Shown one piece after another: positions 49,407 to 57,782 of a stretch of 64,000 nucleotides of DNA. Source of the stretch: a candidate division Hyd24-12 bacterium UBA6080 (GTDB lineage: Bacteria > Fermentibacterota > Fermentibacteria > Fermentibacterales > JCC-6); assembly GCA_002436025.1 (NCBI GenBank), contig DIXM01000004.1, forward strand, positions 77,896-141,895. Reading direction: 5' to 3'. The notes under the pieces were generated by a model. The model was not told the origin of the DNA and did no database searches. It saw only the letters and a list, made by a program, of their open reading frames with translations. Each line of letters begins with the position of its first letter. Within the stretch, counting starts at the first letter, position 1. Both the position numbers and the translations under genes were made by a program.

Positions 49407-52399
49407 TTAAGTTTTTATTCGGCGACAGGCAGGCCAAACTCATGAAAACCTTCGAAGAGCCTGTTCAAAGGCTGCTGTCTTTCGTCGAACAACAGGAAAC
49501 GCTCAGCGACGACGAGCTTCGGGGCAAGACCATTGAGTTCCGCAGGCGTCTCGCCCGGGGTGAGAACCTCGATGACCTGATGTGCGAGGCTTTCGCCGTA
49601 GTTGTCCAGGCCTGCCGGAGGAACTGCGGCAGGAAGTGGATGGTCACCGACCACGAGACGGAATGGGGAATGGTCCCCTTCAGGGTCCAGTTGAAGGGGG
49701 CAATGGTCCTGCACAGCGGGATGATAGCCGAAATGGCCACGGGAGAGGGAAAGACCCTCGTTGCTGTGATGCCCATGTACCTCAACGCCCTCGAGCTCAA
49801 CCCCGACTGGGTTGCACTTGCCGGGAGGGACTTCGGGGATGACCCCGACACCTGGACGTTCGAACCCATCGACGGCGTTCCAGTGGGCGACGGCGCCCAC
49901 CTTGTAACTGTGAACGACTACCTGGCAAGGCGCGACGCGGAGTGGATGGGTCCCATTTACAGTTTTCTGGGGCTCACCGTCGGATGCATCCAGGGAGGGA
50001 TGGATCCCGACCAGAGGCGCCAGCAGTACAACTGCGACATCACCTACGGCACCAACAACGAATTCGGTTTCGACTACCTGCGCGACAACATGGCGGTCCG
50101 TATCGAACACAGGGTCCAGCGGAACCACCACTTCGCCATCGTTGACGAGGTTGACAGCGTACTGGTAGACGAAGCCCGCACACCGCTGATCATCAGCGGC
50201 CCTGTTCCCAGGTCGCGGAACAGGTACAAGGAGTTCCGGGATCAGGTGGCAAGGCTGGTGAACCGCCAGACGGACATCGTGAATTCCGTGGTCTCCGATG
50301 CTGACGCCCTCTGGGAGGAGGGAAAGACCCACGAGGCCGCCATCGCATACCTGAAGGCCCGCAGGGGCGCCCCCAAGAACAGAAGGCTTTCGAAGACCCT
50401 CAGAGACCCCGATAAACTCAACGCCATCAAGCGGGTCGAGGGGGAGAGGCTCAGGGACAAGAACATCAGCGAGCTTGACGAGGGGCTCTGCTTCTCCATC
50501 GACGAGAGGGAGCGGTCGGTCGCCATGTCCGATCTGGGAAGAAAGATACTCAGCCCCGAAAACCCCGACTTCTTCCTTCTCCGTGATATCGGCGACCTCA
50601 TAGCCGAGATCGAGGGGCTCGAGATCTCCGAGGAGGAGAAGTTCGAGCGCCGCAAGACCCTCTACGAAGACCACTCCCAGCGCGCCGAGGCCCTTCACAA
50701 CATCGATCAGCTCCTGCGGGCATTCCAGCTCTATGAGAAGGATGTGGAGTACGTGGTTCAGGATGGCGCCGTCCTCATCGTCGACCAGTTCACGGGCCGT
50801 CTCATGCCGGGAAGAAGGTTCAGCGACGGCCTGCACGAGGCGCTGGAAGCCAAGGAGAAGGTCGAGATCAGGGCCGAAACCCAAACCCTGGCCACCATCA
50901 CGATACAGAACTACTTCAGGATGTACGGAAAGCTGTCGGGAATGACCGGCACTGCTGAAACCGAGGCCGAGGAGTTCGAGAGCATCTACAAGCTCGAAGT
51001 GGCGGTGGTACCGACCAACGTTCCCGTGATCAGGGTCGACCACAACGACCGGGTCTACAGGACGAAACGGGAGAAGTACACCGCGATAGTGGATGAGATA
51101 CAAAGGCTGCATTCACGGAATCAGCCCGTTCTGGTCGGAACCGTCTCGGTGGATGTTTCCGAGGTCCTGTCCAAACTATTGAAGGGCAGGAAGATCCCCC
51201 ACAGTGTTCTGAACGCGAAGCATCATCAGGAGGAGGCTGACATAGTTTCCCGGGCGGGACAGCCCGGAGCGGTCACCATCGCCACCAACATGGCCGGCCG
51301 CGGCACCGACATCAAGCTGTCCCCTCACGTGAGGGAGGTGGATGACGGCGCAGGCGGCAAAGAGCCGGGCGGCCTTTTCGTCATAGCCTCGGAGAGGCAC
51401 GAATCCCGCCGCATAGACAGACAGCTCCGCGGAAGGTGCGGCAGGCAGGGCGACCCGGGGGCCAGCCGTTTCTACATGTCACTGGAGGACGACCTGTTCA
51501 GGCTCTTCGCCAGCGAAAAGATGATCGACTTCCTGAAGAAGAATCAGGAGAAGGACGGCGAGCCCATTGAGCACCCCCTTCTGAACCATTCAATTCAGCA
51601 GGCCCAGAAACGGGTCGAGCAGTACAACTTCGGGATAAGGAAACACCTCCTCGAATACGACGACGTCACGAACCGTCAGAGAGAGGTGGTTTACGGCCTC
51701 CGGTTCCGCTCCCTGACCGGCGAAGGCCTTCGTGAGGAGATCCGCGACATGATCGCCTCGGTGGTGACGGGAGAGCTGGAAGCCTCGATACCGGGCGGTT
51801 CCGAACCCCACGAGTGGAACCTCGAAAGGGCGGCCCTGGCGCTTCGGGACCTGGCGGGCGCGGTGTTCAATTTTCAGGGGCTCGAGAAGAAACACAAGGA
51901 CTCGGCGCAGCTTCGAAGCGCTTTGGCGGACATGATCCTTTCGTATTACGACGAGAAGGAGAAGAAACTCGGCGAGAAGCTCATCGTCGACCTTGAGAAG
52001 TGGGCCGTTCTCAGCTCGATCGACGGGCTCTGGCGCGAGCACCTCTACTCCCTCGACCATCTCAAGACGGGTATCGGCCTGCGCTCAATCGGCCAGCGCG
52101 ACCCCCTTGTCGAGTTCAAGAAAGAGGCGTTCGACCTCTTCGAGGAGCTTCAGGAGAACATAGACAAGCAGTCGGTCCGAAAAGTACTCAGCCTGTGGCC
52201 TGCGGGAATGATGAAAAGGGCGGACCAGCCAGTCGGGCAGGCCGTAAGGCCGGGCCTGGCCGGGTTGTCGCCGGCCACCGCGCAGCCGCCGCAGGCTCCC
52301 GTCACTGTCAAGCGTGAAGACCCAAAGGTTGGAAGGAACGACGACTGCCCCTGCGGAAGCGGCAAGAAGTACAAGAAGTGTTGTGGAGCCCAAACATGA
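49391..52399 (+). CDS. secA: SecA preprotein translocase ATPase
   Basis: 1002 residues from TTG 49391 after AAGGA. Walker A is A-T-G-E-G-K-T-L near residue 116; the DEAD-like box is D-E-V-D-S near 253; N-M-A-G-R-G-T-D and G-R-C-G-R-Q-G-D-P-G lie in the second nucleotide domain. A SEC-C zinc tail (C-P-C-G-S-G-K-K-Y-K-K-C-C) ends the protein. It drives Sec export. Residues about 133-168 carry an insertion of some 30 residues, D/P-rich, between Y-L-N-A-L and H-L-V-T-V-N-D-Y-L, absent from E. coli. Confidence 0.96.
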   Translation: MLEKVVKFLFGDRQAKLMKTFEEPVQRLLSFVEQQETLSDDELRGKTIEFRRRLARGENLDDLMCEAFAVVVQACRRNCGRKWMVTDHETEWGMVPFRVQLKGAMVLHSGMIAEMATGEGKTLVAVMPMYLNALELNPDWVALAGRDFGDDPDTWTFEPIDGVPVGDGAHLVTVNDYLARRDAEWMGPIYSFLGLTVGCIQGGMDPDQRRQQYNCDITYGTNNEFGFDYLRDNMAVRIEHRVQRNHHFAIVDEVDSVLVDEARTPLIISGPVPRSRNRYKEFRDQVARLVNRQTDIVNSVVSDADALWEEGKTHEAAIAYLKARRGAPKNRRLSKTLRDPDKLNAIKRVEGERLRDKNISELDEGLCFSIDERERSVAMSDLGRKILSPENPDFFLLRDIGDLIAEIEGLEISEEEKFERRKTLYEDHSQRAEALHNIDQLLRAFQLYEKDVEYVVQDGAVLIVDQFTGRLMPGRRFSDGLHEALEAKEKVEIRAETQTLATITIQNYFRMYGKLSGMTGTAETEAEEFESIYKLEVAVVPTNVPVIRVDHNDRVYRTKREKYTAIVDEIQRLHSRNQPVLVGTVSVDVSEVLSKLLKGRKIPHSVLNAKHHQEEADIVSRAGQPGAVTIATNMAGRGTDIKLSPHVREVDDGAGGKEPGGLFVIASERHESRRIDRQLRGRCGRQGDPGASRFYMSLEDDLFRLFASEKMIDFLKKNQEKDGEPIEHPLLNHSIQQAQKRVEQYNFGIRKHLLEYDDVTNRQREVVYGLRFRSLTGEGLREEIRDMIASVVTGELEASIPGGSEPHEWNLERAALALRDLAGAVFNFQGLEKKHKDSAQLRSALADMILSYYDEKEKKLGEKLIVDLEKWAVLSSIDGLWREHLYSLDHLKTGIGLRSIGQRDPLVEFKKEAFDLFEELQENIDKQSVRKVLSLWPAGMMKRADQPVGQAVRPGLAGLSPATAQPPQAPVTVKREDPKVGRNDDCPCGSGKKYKKCCGAQT

Positions 52400-52411
52400 A
52401 GGGAGAAAAAG

Positions 52412-52678
52412 ATGGCTGAGAACAGGGGGAAAGGTGAGCTCTGGGCCTTTGTGGCCCGAGCGCTTGCGGGCGGGATCGCCGCGCTTCTTCTGGCGCCTGC
52501 CAAGGGCGAGGATACCCGGAGGAAGATAGCATCAACGGCCACCGACATTTACGGCAAAGGCGGGCAGCTTTACCATCAGGGCGTGGATAAGGCCAGTGAG
52601 CTTTTCGAAGCAGGCAAGGGAAAAGCAGGCGAGATGAAGCACAGGGTCGAGAACGCGGTGGAATCGCTGAAGAAGTAA
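52412..52678 (+). CDS. YtxH-like small protein
   Basis: 88 residues from ATG 52412 after AAGGGAG. A hydrophobic N-terminal helix with G-G-I-A-A-L-L-L-A-P-A-K-G is the YtxH signature, and an amphipathic K/E-rich helix fills the rest. Such proteins associate with membranes and are often stress-linked. Role unknown. Confidence 0.75.
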   Translation: MAENRGKGELWAFVARALAGGIAALLLAPAKGEDTRRKIASTATDIYGKGGQLYHQGVDKASELFEAGKGKAGEMKHRVENAVESLKK

Positions 52679-52703
52679 TCCCCGGATCTTCGGAACCCCT
52701 GAA

Positions 52704-53552
52704 ATGCCGGTGGTTATCGTGGGCGACGGCTCCGTTGGCAAAGGCCTGGCCGTCGCCCTGGCTCTTTCCGGACAAAGCGTTTTCCTGGCCGGCCCCGGGG
52801 GTACTCGACACAGATCGGTGACGCTTCGCACTGAAGGTTTTTTTCAGGGGCGGGTCACAGTAGAAACCGGCGTCATCACAGAAGCTCCCTCAGGGTCTGT
52901 GATGATCTGCGCACTTAAGGCCTACTCCATTGCCGGGGCATTGGCCGGAATGAGGGCCGCATCTCCCGGGTGCATCATCAGCGTGTCGAACGGTCTGGGG
53001 CTCTGGGAGTCATTGGAAGGACCCCAGCCTGAACCGGCGGTCCTGACGGCAGGTTTCCTGCCTTCCGGTACCATTGTCCGGACCTCGCCGGGAACGATCT
53101 ACGTCGGGAACGACGGCGAGGCACTGCACCTTTTTCAGAATACGCCGATCCCGGCCGTTCCCGTCTCCGACATCACAACCGTCGTGAACGCCAAGTGGCT
53201 TGTCAACAGCATCATAAACCCGCTCGGTGCACTGACCGGCCTGCCCAACGACCGTCTTCTTCCCGCGGGGTTGCAGCCACTGGTCGACACTCTTTTCGAC
53301 GAGCTCTCATTGCTTGTTCCGGTAGAGTCCCACGAGCAGGCCCGACAGATGCTCGACGGGCTTCTGGAGAGCTCCGGCAACCTCTGCAGCATGCTGCAGG
53401 ACATTCGGGCGGGTAACCCCACCGAACTCAGGTGGCTCACGGGGCTGGCTCTGGAAAGGCTGCCCGGCGGGTGCCAGACAGCCCGGGTGCTCTGCGCGCT
53501 TGTGAAGGCTAAAGCCTTAGCATCCTTGCGCTCGCCGAACCCGCTCCGGTAA
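52704..53552 (+). CDS. panE: 2-dehydropantoate 2-reductase-like protein
   Basis: 282 residues from ATG 52704. The NADPH-binding loop is I-V-G-D-G-S-V-G-K-G-L-A, followed by V-S-N-G-L-G in place of the usual Q-N-G. The catalytic Lys is in N-A-K-W-L-V-N-S-I-I-N-P-L-G-A-L, and G-N-P-T-E-L-R-W-L-T-G matches the C-terminal substrate segment. The family reduces ketopantoate in pantothenate synthesis, but some members act on other 2-keto acids. The 3' end overlaps the converging propeller gene by 44 bases. Confidence 0.82.
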   Translation: MPVVIVGDGSVGKGLAVALALSGQSVFLAGPGGTRHRSVTLRTEGFFQGRVTVETGVITEAPSGSVMICALKAYSIAGALAGMRAASPGCIISVSNGLGLWESLEGPQPEPAVLTAGFLPSGTIVRTSPGTIYVGNDGEALHLFQNTPIPAVPVSDITTVVNAKWLVNSIINPLGALTGLPNDRLLPAGLQPLVDTLFDELSLLVPVESHEQARQMLDGLLESSGNLCSMLQDIRAGNPTELRWLTGLALERLPGGCQTARVLCALVKAKALASLRSPNPLR

Positions 53553-54912
53553 CGGCGTTGACAATGTACACGCCGGCTGGAAGCCGAACCCCGAACTGAA
53601 CGGTGCGTTCGGTGGTGGAACCGGACCACAATGCCCTGCCGTCGAGTGAGAACACGGTAAGCAGAGCCTCTCCCTGCCCGGGAGATACAGTTATCGAAAC
53701 CGGGCCGCTGGATGGGTTGGGTTGAACAAAAAGCCCGACCGGACCCGGCGATGGGTCTTCTTCAACAATGCCCTCGCTGAACATGGAGTTGTCAAACCAC
53801 AACTCCTCCTCGGTTTCGCCCATGTAGAAGAGAGCCTGTATTGAGCTGAGCCCTCCGTGGCGCACAACGGCCGGGTGGGCAGTGGACGCCTGGTGTTCGT
53901 TACGGGCTTCGAACACGATGCCCGCAGCCCCGGAGAGGTTTTGAGTGTTGCCCACGAGGACCTCCCCGGATGCGGAAAGCAGGGAAAAAACAGCCCGCGA
54001 GGATCCGGTATAGATGTCGGCGAAGGGGAAGGCACCCGGAGAGATGGCGATGGGAGCGCCCCAGGTTAAGCCCCCGTCTTCGGAGAGGGAGAGCACCACC
54101 ATGTTCTCGTTGGTGTGCCAGACCACTCCCAGTGTCTCCGCTCCGCTGTTCTCCCAGACCGGTATGGGCGCCGCGCCCGAGTGCGCCGGACTCACGACGA
54201 CGGGTGTTCCGATCCCTTCCTGGTCGCCGGTGGCGCACAGCACTGCCTGCTGGAAAACGTCGTACCATGCCACCGCCACCTTCGAGCCGGACCCGCCCGA
54301 GGCGGAAGCCCGAATGACGTTGGCTGCCAGAGGCTGGGCGGGTGACCAGTTCACCCCGTCGGTTCCGCTGCTTGTGAAAAGCCAGTTGCCCTCGGTTTCC
54401 ATGAGGACATGGTAAACCCCTCCGCATCCCGGGTTCACCGTCGAGGAGCGGATCGCCCCCATCCCGGGGTACGAGTGGTCAACCGGGTTGTACGTGATGA
54501 TACCGAGCGATTCGGTGTTGTATTTGTAGCAATAAACAGATGTTTCACCGTTGCTGAAGGCAAGTGTCACGAAGAGCAGCAGGCTCTCACCGTTGTCGCA
54601 GAAGACCAGGCGGGGAGTGCTTGCCACGTTGCCGTTCCCGGTGGTGATGAGTGCCTGGGCGGGCCAGGTCTGCCCGTTGTTGAAAGACTTGCGGATCACT
54701 ATCCTGTCACCCGTGGGATCACCGGGGCGGTACTCGACGGCTGATGCGTACACCGAAAAGTCTTCGCCGTAAAGGCCGTCGTATATCTGATATCCGTCAC
54801 CCGGAGAGACCAGCCCGCCGTCGAAGCTCCAGATCAGAATGTCGTTCCACCAGTCCGACCCGCAGAAAGATGCAGCGGCTGTCAGAAGCATCACAGCAGC
54901 AATTCTTTCCAT
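53509..54912 (-). CDS. Secreted sialidase-like (BNR) propeller protein with sorting-like C-terminal domain
   Basis: 467 residues from ATG 54912, seven bases after GGGAGAG; the frame open to 54948 has no signal. Signal peptide R-I-A-A-V-M-L-L-T-A-A-A-S-F. BNR/Asp-box motifs are visible: S-F-N-N-G-Q-T-W, S-E-D-G-G-L-T-W and G-T-D-G-V-N-W. The C-terminal domain has V-Q-P-N-P-S-S-G-P, V-F-S-L-D-G-R-A-L-W and P-A-G-V-Y-I-V-N-A, the same plan as the 2722 protein. Sialidase activity is not implied. Exported, probably surface-attached. Confidence 0.75.
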   Translation of the reverse strand: MERIAAVMLLTAAASFCGSDWWNDILIWSFDGGLVSPGDGYQIYDGLYGEDFSVYASAVEYRPGDPTGDRIVIRKSFNNGQTWPAQALITTGNGNVASTPRLVFCDNGESLLLFVTLAFSNGETSVYCYKYNTESLGIITYNPVDHSYPGMGAIRSSTVNPGCGGVYHVLMETEGNWLFTSSGTDGVNWSPAQPLAANVIRASASGGSGSKVAVAWYDVFQQAVLCATGDQEGIGTPVVVSPAHSGAAPIPVWENSGAETLGVVWHTNENMVVLSLSEDGGLTWGAPIAISPGAFPFADIYTGSSRAVFSLLSASGEVLVGNTQNLSGAAGIVFEARNEHQASTAHPAVVRHGGLSSIQALFYMGETEEELWFDNSMFSEGIVEEDPSPGPVGLFVQPNPSSGPVSITVSPGQGEALLTVFSLDGRALWSGSTTERTVQFGVRLPAGVYIVNAVTGAGSASARMLRL

Positions 54913-54998
54913 GATACACTCTCCCGCGTTATTGGGAACAGCTCTCACTGATTCAAATATTTACGCGGAGAGGGGCAAAGGCAAGGGGAGCACGTTAC

Positions 54999-55517
54999 TT
55001 ACTCTTCCTCGAGCTCTCCCATGTACACGTCTTTTTCAAGGATCTGCCATGCCGGTTTTCCCGTGAGTTCGCCGAGGTCTTCGAGAACATCGTGCTGGGA
55101 CTGGTCGAGGATAAGGGACTGGCGGAACATCTCGATGGCTTCCTCTTCCTGCCCCTGAACGATGTACAGCCTTCCCAGGGCATTGAGGGCCTGTGTGACC
55201 TCGGGGTCGAGCTCGACGGCCCGCTCGAGGAAATCGATGGCCTTCTCGAGCATCTCCTCCTCATCGTGCTCACGTCCCCACAGATCAGCTGGGGGGATGT
55301 TCTCGAGGATGGCGTGGCCCCAGGCGAGCCCCAGGCCGAGAAAGGCTTCGGCGTTCTCGGGGTCGATGGATAGAACCTCATCGTAGCAGGGCAGGGCCTC
55401 GGAGGGGTTGTTGTCCTCCATGTACATGGCGCCGAGGCTGATCCTGGCGTCGATGTCTTCCGGATCTGCGGCGACTGCCTTCTTTAGCTTGTCATAAAGG
55501 GCGCGGCGCTCTGTCAT
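54999..55517 (-). CDS. TPR protein, cytosolic
   Basis: 172 residues from ATG 55517 (GGAGG ten bases upstream). Four tetratricopeptide units are clear: A-R-I-S-L-G-A-M-Y, A-F-L-G-L-G-L-A-W, A-L-N-A-L-G-R-L-Y and F-R-Q-S-L-I-L-D. It has no signal or anchor. It carries a good promoter of its own (55562-55588). A scaffold role is likely; the partner is unknown. Confidence 0.8.
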   Translation of the reverse strand: MTERRALYDKLKKAVAADPEDIDARISLGAMYMEDNNPSEALPCYDEVLSIDPENAEAFLGLGLAWGHAILENIPPADLWGREHDEEEMLEKAIDFLERAVELDPEVTQALNALGRLYIVQGQEEEAIEMFRQSLILDQSQHDVLEDLGELTGKPAWQILEKDVYMGELEEE

Positions 55518-55561
55518 CCCTGTGAAACCTCCGGTTAACTGGCCTCTGAGTATCGGCGTCA

Positions 55562-55588
55562 ATTATACATACCCCCGGTGTCCGTCAA
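55562..55588 (-). promoter_or_regulatory. Strong candidate promoter for the 55517 TPR gene
   Basis: On the reverse strand, TTGACG (55583-55588) and a perfect TATAAT (55562-55567) are 15 bases apart, ending about 45 bases before the ATG. The spacing is short, but both boxes are near consensus. Confidence 0.5.
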
Positions 55589-55605
55589 GCCCCCCGGGAG
55601 AATCA

Positions 55606-57633
55606 ATGAAGCTCACCGACGAAGTCCGCTGGCTGAAGGGGGTCGGGCCATCCAGGGCGGCCCTTCTGTCCAGGCTGGGCATTGGGCTTCTGGGGGAGCT
55701 TCTGCTCCACCTTCCCAGGGCATGGCTCGACAGAAGGTTCGTCGTGCCCATCTCCTCGGCTCGGATCGGTGAGTCATCGACGGTGGCGGGTGTCGTCCTC
55801 AGTGTTCACCGCAGGCGTTCGGGGCGGGGAAGGACGGTGCTGGAAGCGCTGGTTTCCGATGGAACTCCCCTGCGGCTGGTCTTCTTCAATGACAGGTACC
55901 CTGCCGCCCTTCTGCAGCAGGGGATGCAGGTCGTCGCCTCCGGCACGGTCGAGAACTGGAGGGGGATGGCGATGGTCCACCCGGACATTCTCCTCCCCGC
56001 TTCCGACCGGGAACCCGAGGCGCCGGGAATGCTTCCCCTTTACCCCCTCACAGCCGGGCTCACCCAGGGTGCCATTCGCAGGATCATCGGGCTGGCCCTC
56101 TCCGAACTGGAGCCTCCGCCGGCCATACTTCCGGCTGAGATCCTCTCCGGGGGCGGTTTCGCGGACAGGCTTGAGCTGCTGCGGGGAGCCCACCACCCGG
56201 TCGACCCCGATGAAGCCCGGCGGGCACGGGACCTCCTTGCCCTTGAAGAACTGCACCTCTACAGACGGGCGCTTGCCCTTGTCCGCCTCAGTGCCCGAAG
56301 CGAGCCGTCCGTCCCGCTGCTTGCAGAACCGCTCTCCTCTTCGGGGTTCGCGTCCCATCTGCCCTGGCCGCTCACCCCGGCGCAGGCGAGGGTGATCGAT
56401 GAGATCCTTCACGATCTTTCGCTTCCCGTTCCGATGCGCAGACTTGTTCAGGGTGACGTGGGCTCGGGCAAGACGGTGGCTGCCGCCGCTGCGTGCGCAA
56501 GATGCGCCCTCTCCGGAATGACGGCAGTGGTCCTGGCCCCCACCGAGGTGCTTGCGGTTCAGCATTTCAAGAGCCTCAGGAACTTTCTCTCGGATTATGG
56601 GATCCCGGTCCGCCTTCTCACTGGCGGCACGGGAGCTTCCGCCCGCAGGGAGCTGTCCGGGGCAATGAGTGAGTCTCCCGCGTGCGTTCTGGTTGGCACT
56701 CACGCAGTTCTCGAGGACTGGGTTCCTCTTGAACGGCTTGCCCTGCTGGTTGTGGACGAACAGCACAAGTTCGGCGTGATGCAGCGTGAAAAACTGACCG
56801 CCGGAAGGGTTCCAAGACCACATGTATTGATCATGAGCGCCACTCCCATCCCAAGAACCCTGGCCATGACCATTTACGGCGACCTTGATCTTTCGGTCAT
56901 CGATCAGATGCCGCCCGGCAGGGGGACCGTGGTGACCAGGGTGATCGGTGAGGCGGAGAAGAGGGAACTGGCCTCGTTCATCCTTGATCGACTGGCAGCG
57001 GGTGAAAGGGTTTTCATGGTCTACCCTTTGAAGGAGATGTCCGAGAACATACCCGCCCTCGATGCCGAGACCGCATTTGAGAGGGTTACGAACGGGCCGC
57101 TTGGCAGATGGGGTGCCGTACTGCTTCACGGTGGAATGCCGCCGGGTCGAAAGATCGAGGCCGTGACCGCCTTCGCCACCGGCAGGGCGCGCGTGCTCGT
57201 GAGCACTACGGTTATCGAGGTTGGCATTGATGTCCCGCAGGCAACCGTGATGGTGGTGTCCGGCGCAGGCAGGTTCGGTCTGAGTCAGCTTCACCAGCTC
57301 AGGGGAAGGGTCGGCAGGGGAGGCGCTGATTCCTGGTGCTTCCTTGTCCTCGAGGAGCATGACTCATCAGCTTCAAGGGCAAGGCTTCTTGCCCTGGCCG
57401 AGACCTCCGACGGCTTCAAGGTAGCGGGAAAGGACCTTGAACTGAGGGGCCCCGGACAGGTCCTGGGCACGAGGCAGCACGGGCTTCCCGAGTTCAGGGT
57501 TGCGGACCTTTCCAGGGATGTTGGGTTGATGGAGCGTTTAGAACATATTCCCGATTCGGGGGATACGGATATTGCCGATCTGATCCGGGAGGAGTCATGG
57601 CGTTTCGGGGGGCTTTCCTTTCCAGGCACATGA
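55606..57633 (+). CDS. recG: ATP-dependent DNA helicase RecG
   Basis: 675 residues from ATG 55606 after GGGAG. The wedge/OB domain occupies residues 1-200 (W-L-K-G-V-G-P-S-R-A). Helicase motifs: Q-G-D-V-G-S-G-K-T near 283, D-E-Q-H-K-F-G, M-S-A-T-P-I-P-R-T-L, T-V-I-E-V-G-I-D-V-P and Q-L-R-G-R-V-G-R-G. It remodels stalled forks and Holliday junctions. Length is normal. It shares a divergent gap with the TPR gene. Confidence 0.95.
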   Translation: MKLTDEVRWLKGVGPSRAALLSRLGIGLLGELLLHLPRAWLDRRFVVPISSARIGESSTVAGVVLSVHRRRSGRGRTVLEALVSDGTPLRLVFFNDRYPAALLQQGMQVVASGTVENWRGMAMVHPDILLPASDREPEAPGMLPLYPLTAGLTQGAIRRIIGLALSELEPPPAILPAEILSGGGFADRLELLRGAHHPVDPDEARRARDLLALEELHLYRRALALVRLSARSEPSVPLLAEPLSSSGFASHLPWPLTPAQARVIDEILHDLSLPVPMRRLVQGDVGSGKTVAAAAACARCALSGMTAVVLAPTEVLAVQHFKSLRNFLSDYGIPVRLLTGGTGASARRELSGAMSESPACVLVGTHAVLEDWVPLERLALLVVDEQHKFGVMQREKLTAGRVPRPHVLIMSATPIPRTLAMTIYGDLDLSVIDQMPPGRGTVVTRVIGEAEKRELASFILDRLAAGERVFMVYPLKEMSENIPALDAETAFERVTNGPLGRWGAVLLHGGMPPGRKIEAVTAFATGRARVLVSTTVIEVGIDVPQATVMVVSGAGRFGLSQLHQLRGRVGRGGADSWCFLVLEEHDSSASRARLLALAETSDGFKVAGKDLELRGPGQVLGTRQHGLPEFRVADLSRDVGLMERLEHIPDSGDTDIADLIREESWRFGGLSFPGT

Positions 57634-57782
57634 GGTCGTCCGGGTTCAGCGGGCGCAGCCCGGGGGGGTTGACATGGTTTTCTCCCGTGTTACCAATTAG
57701 GGTTTCAAGAAGGTTGATCGTTTACAGCGGCGCGGGGTGCCGCAATTCCTAATCGGGTTCACCCCTGTTCACGGGAGGGGAC
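57634..57782. other. Intergenic region with possible structured leader
   Basis: A 149-base gap. ATTAGG (57696-57701) is complementary to CCTAAT (near 57749), enclosing a GCGGC/GCCGC stem around 57728-57744. Downstream lies GGGAGGGG just before the ATG. This could fold as a leader RNA; I recognise no riboswitch class. Confidence 0.3.
57669..57696 (+). promoter_or_regulatory. Candidate promoter for the 57783 operon
   Basis: A perfect TTGACA (57669-57674) is followed after 16 bases by TACCAA (57691-57696). The -10 is weak. It would give an untranslated leader of about 80 bases that includes the possible stem. Confidence 0.35.

Noticed and set aside
49415..51112. Long open frame (565 codons) opposite secA
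   Set aside because: Antisense to a clear secA. Its composition is what reverse frames of G/C-ending codons give, with no motifs or ribosome site.
55774..57360. Open frame of 528 codons opposite recG
   Set aside because: Shadow of recG: low-complexity R/G/P/H-rich sequence, no domain.
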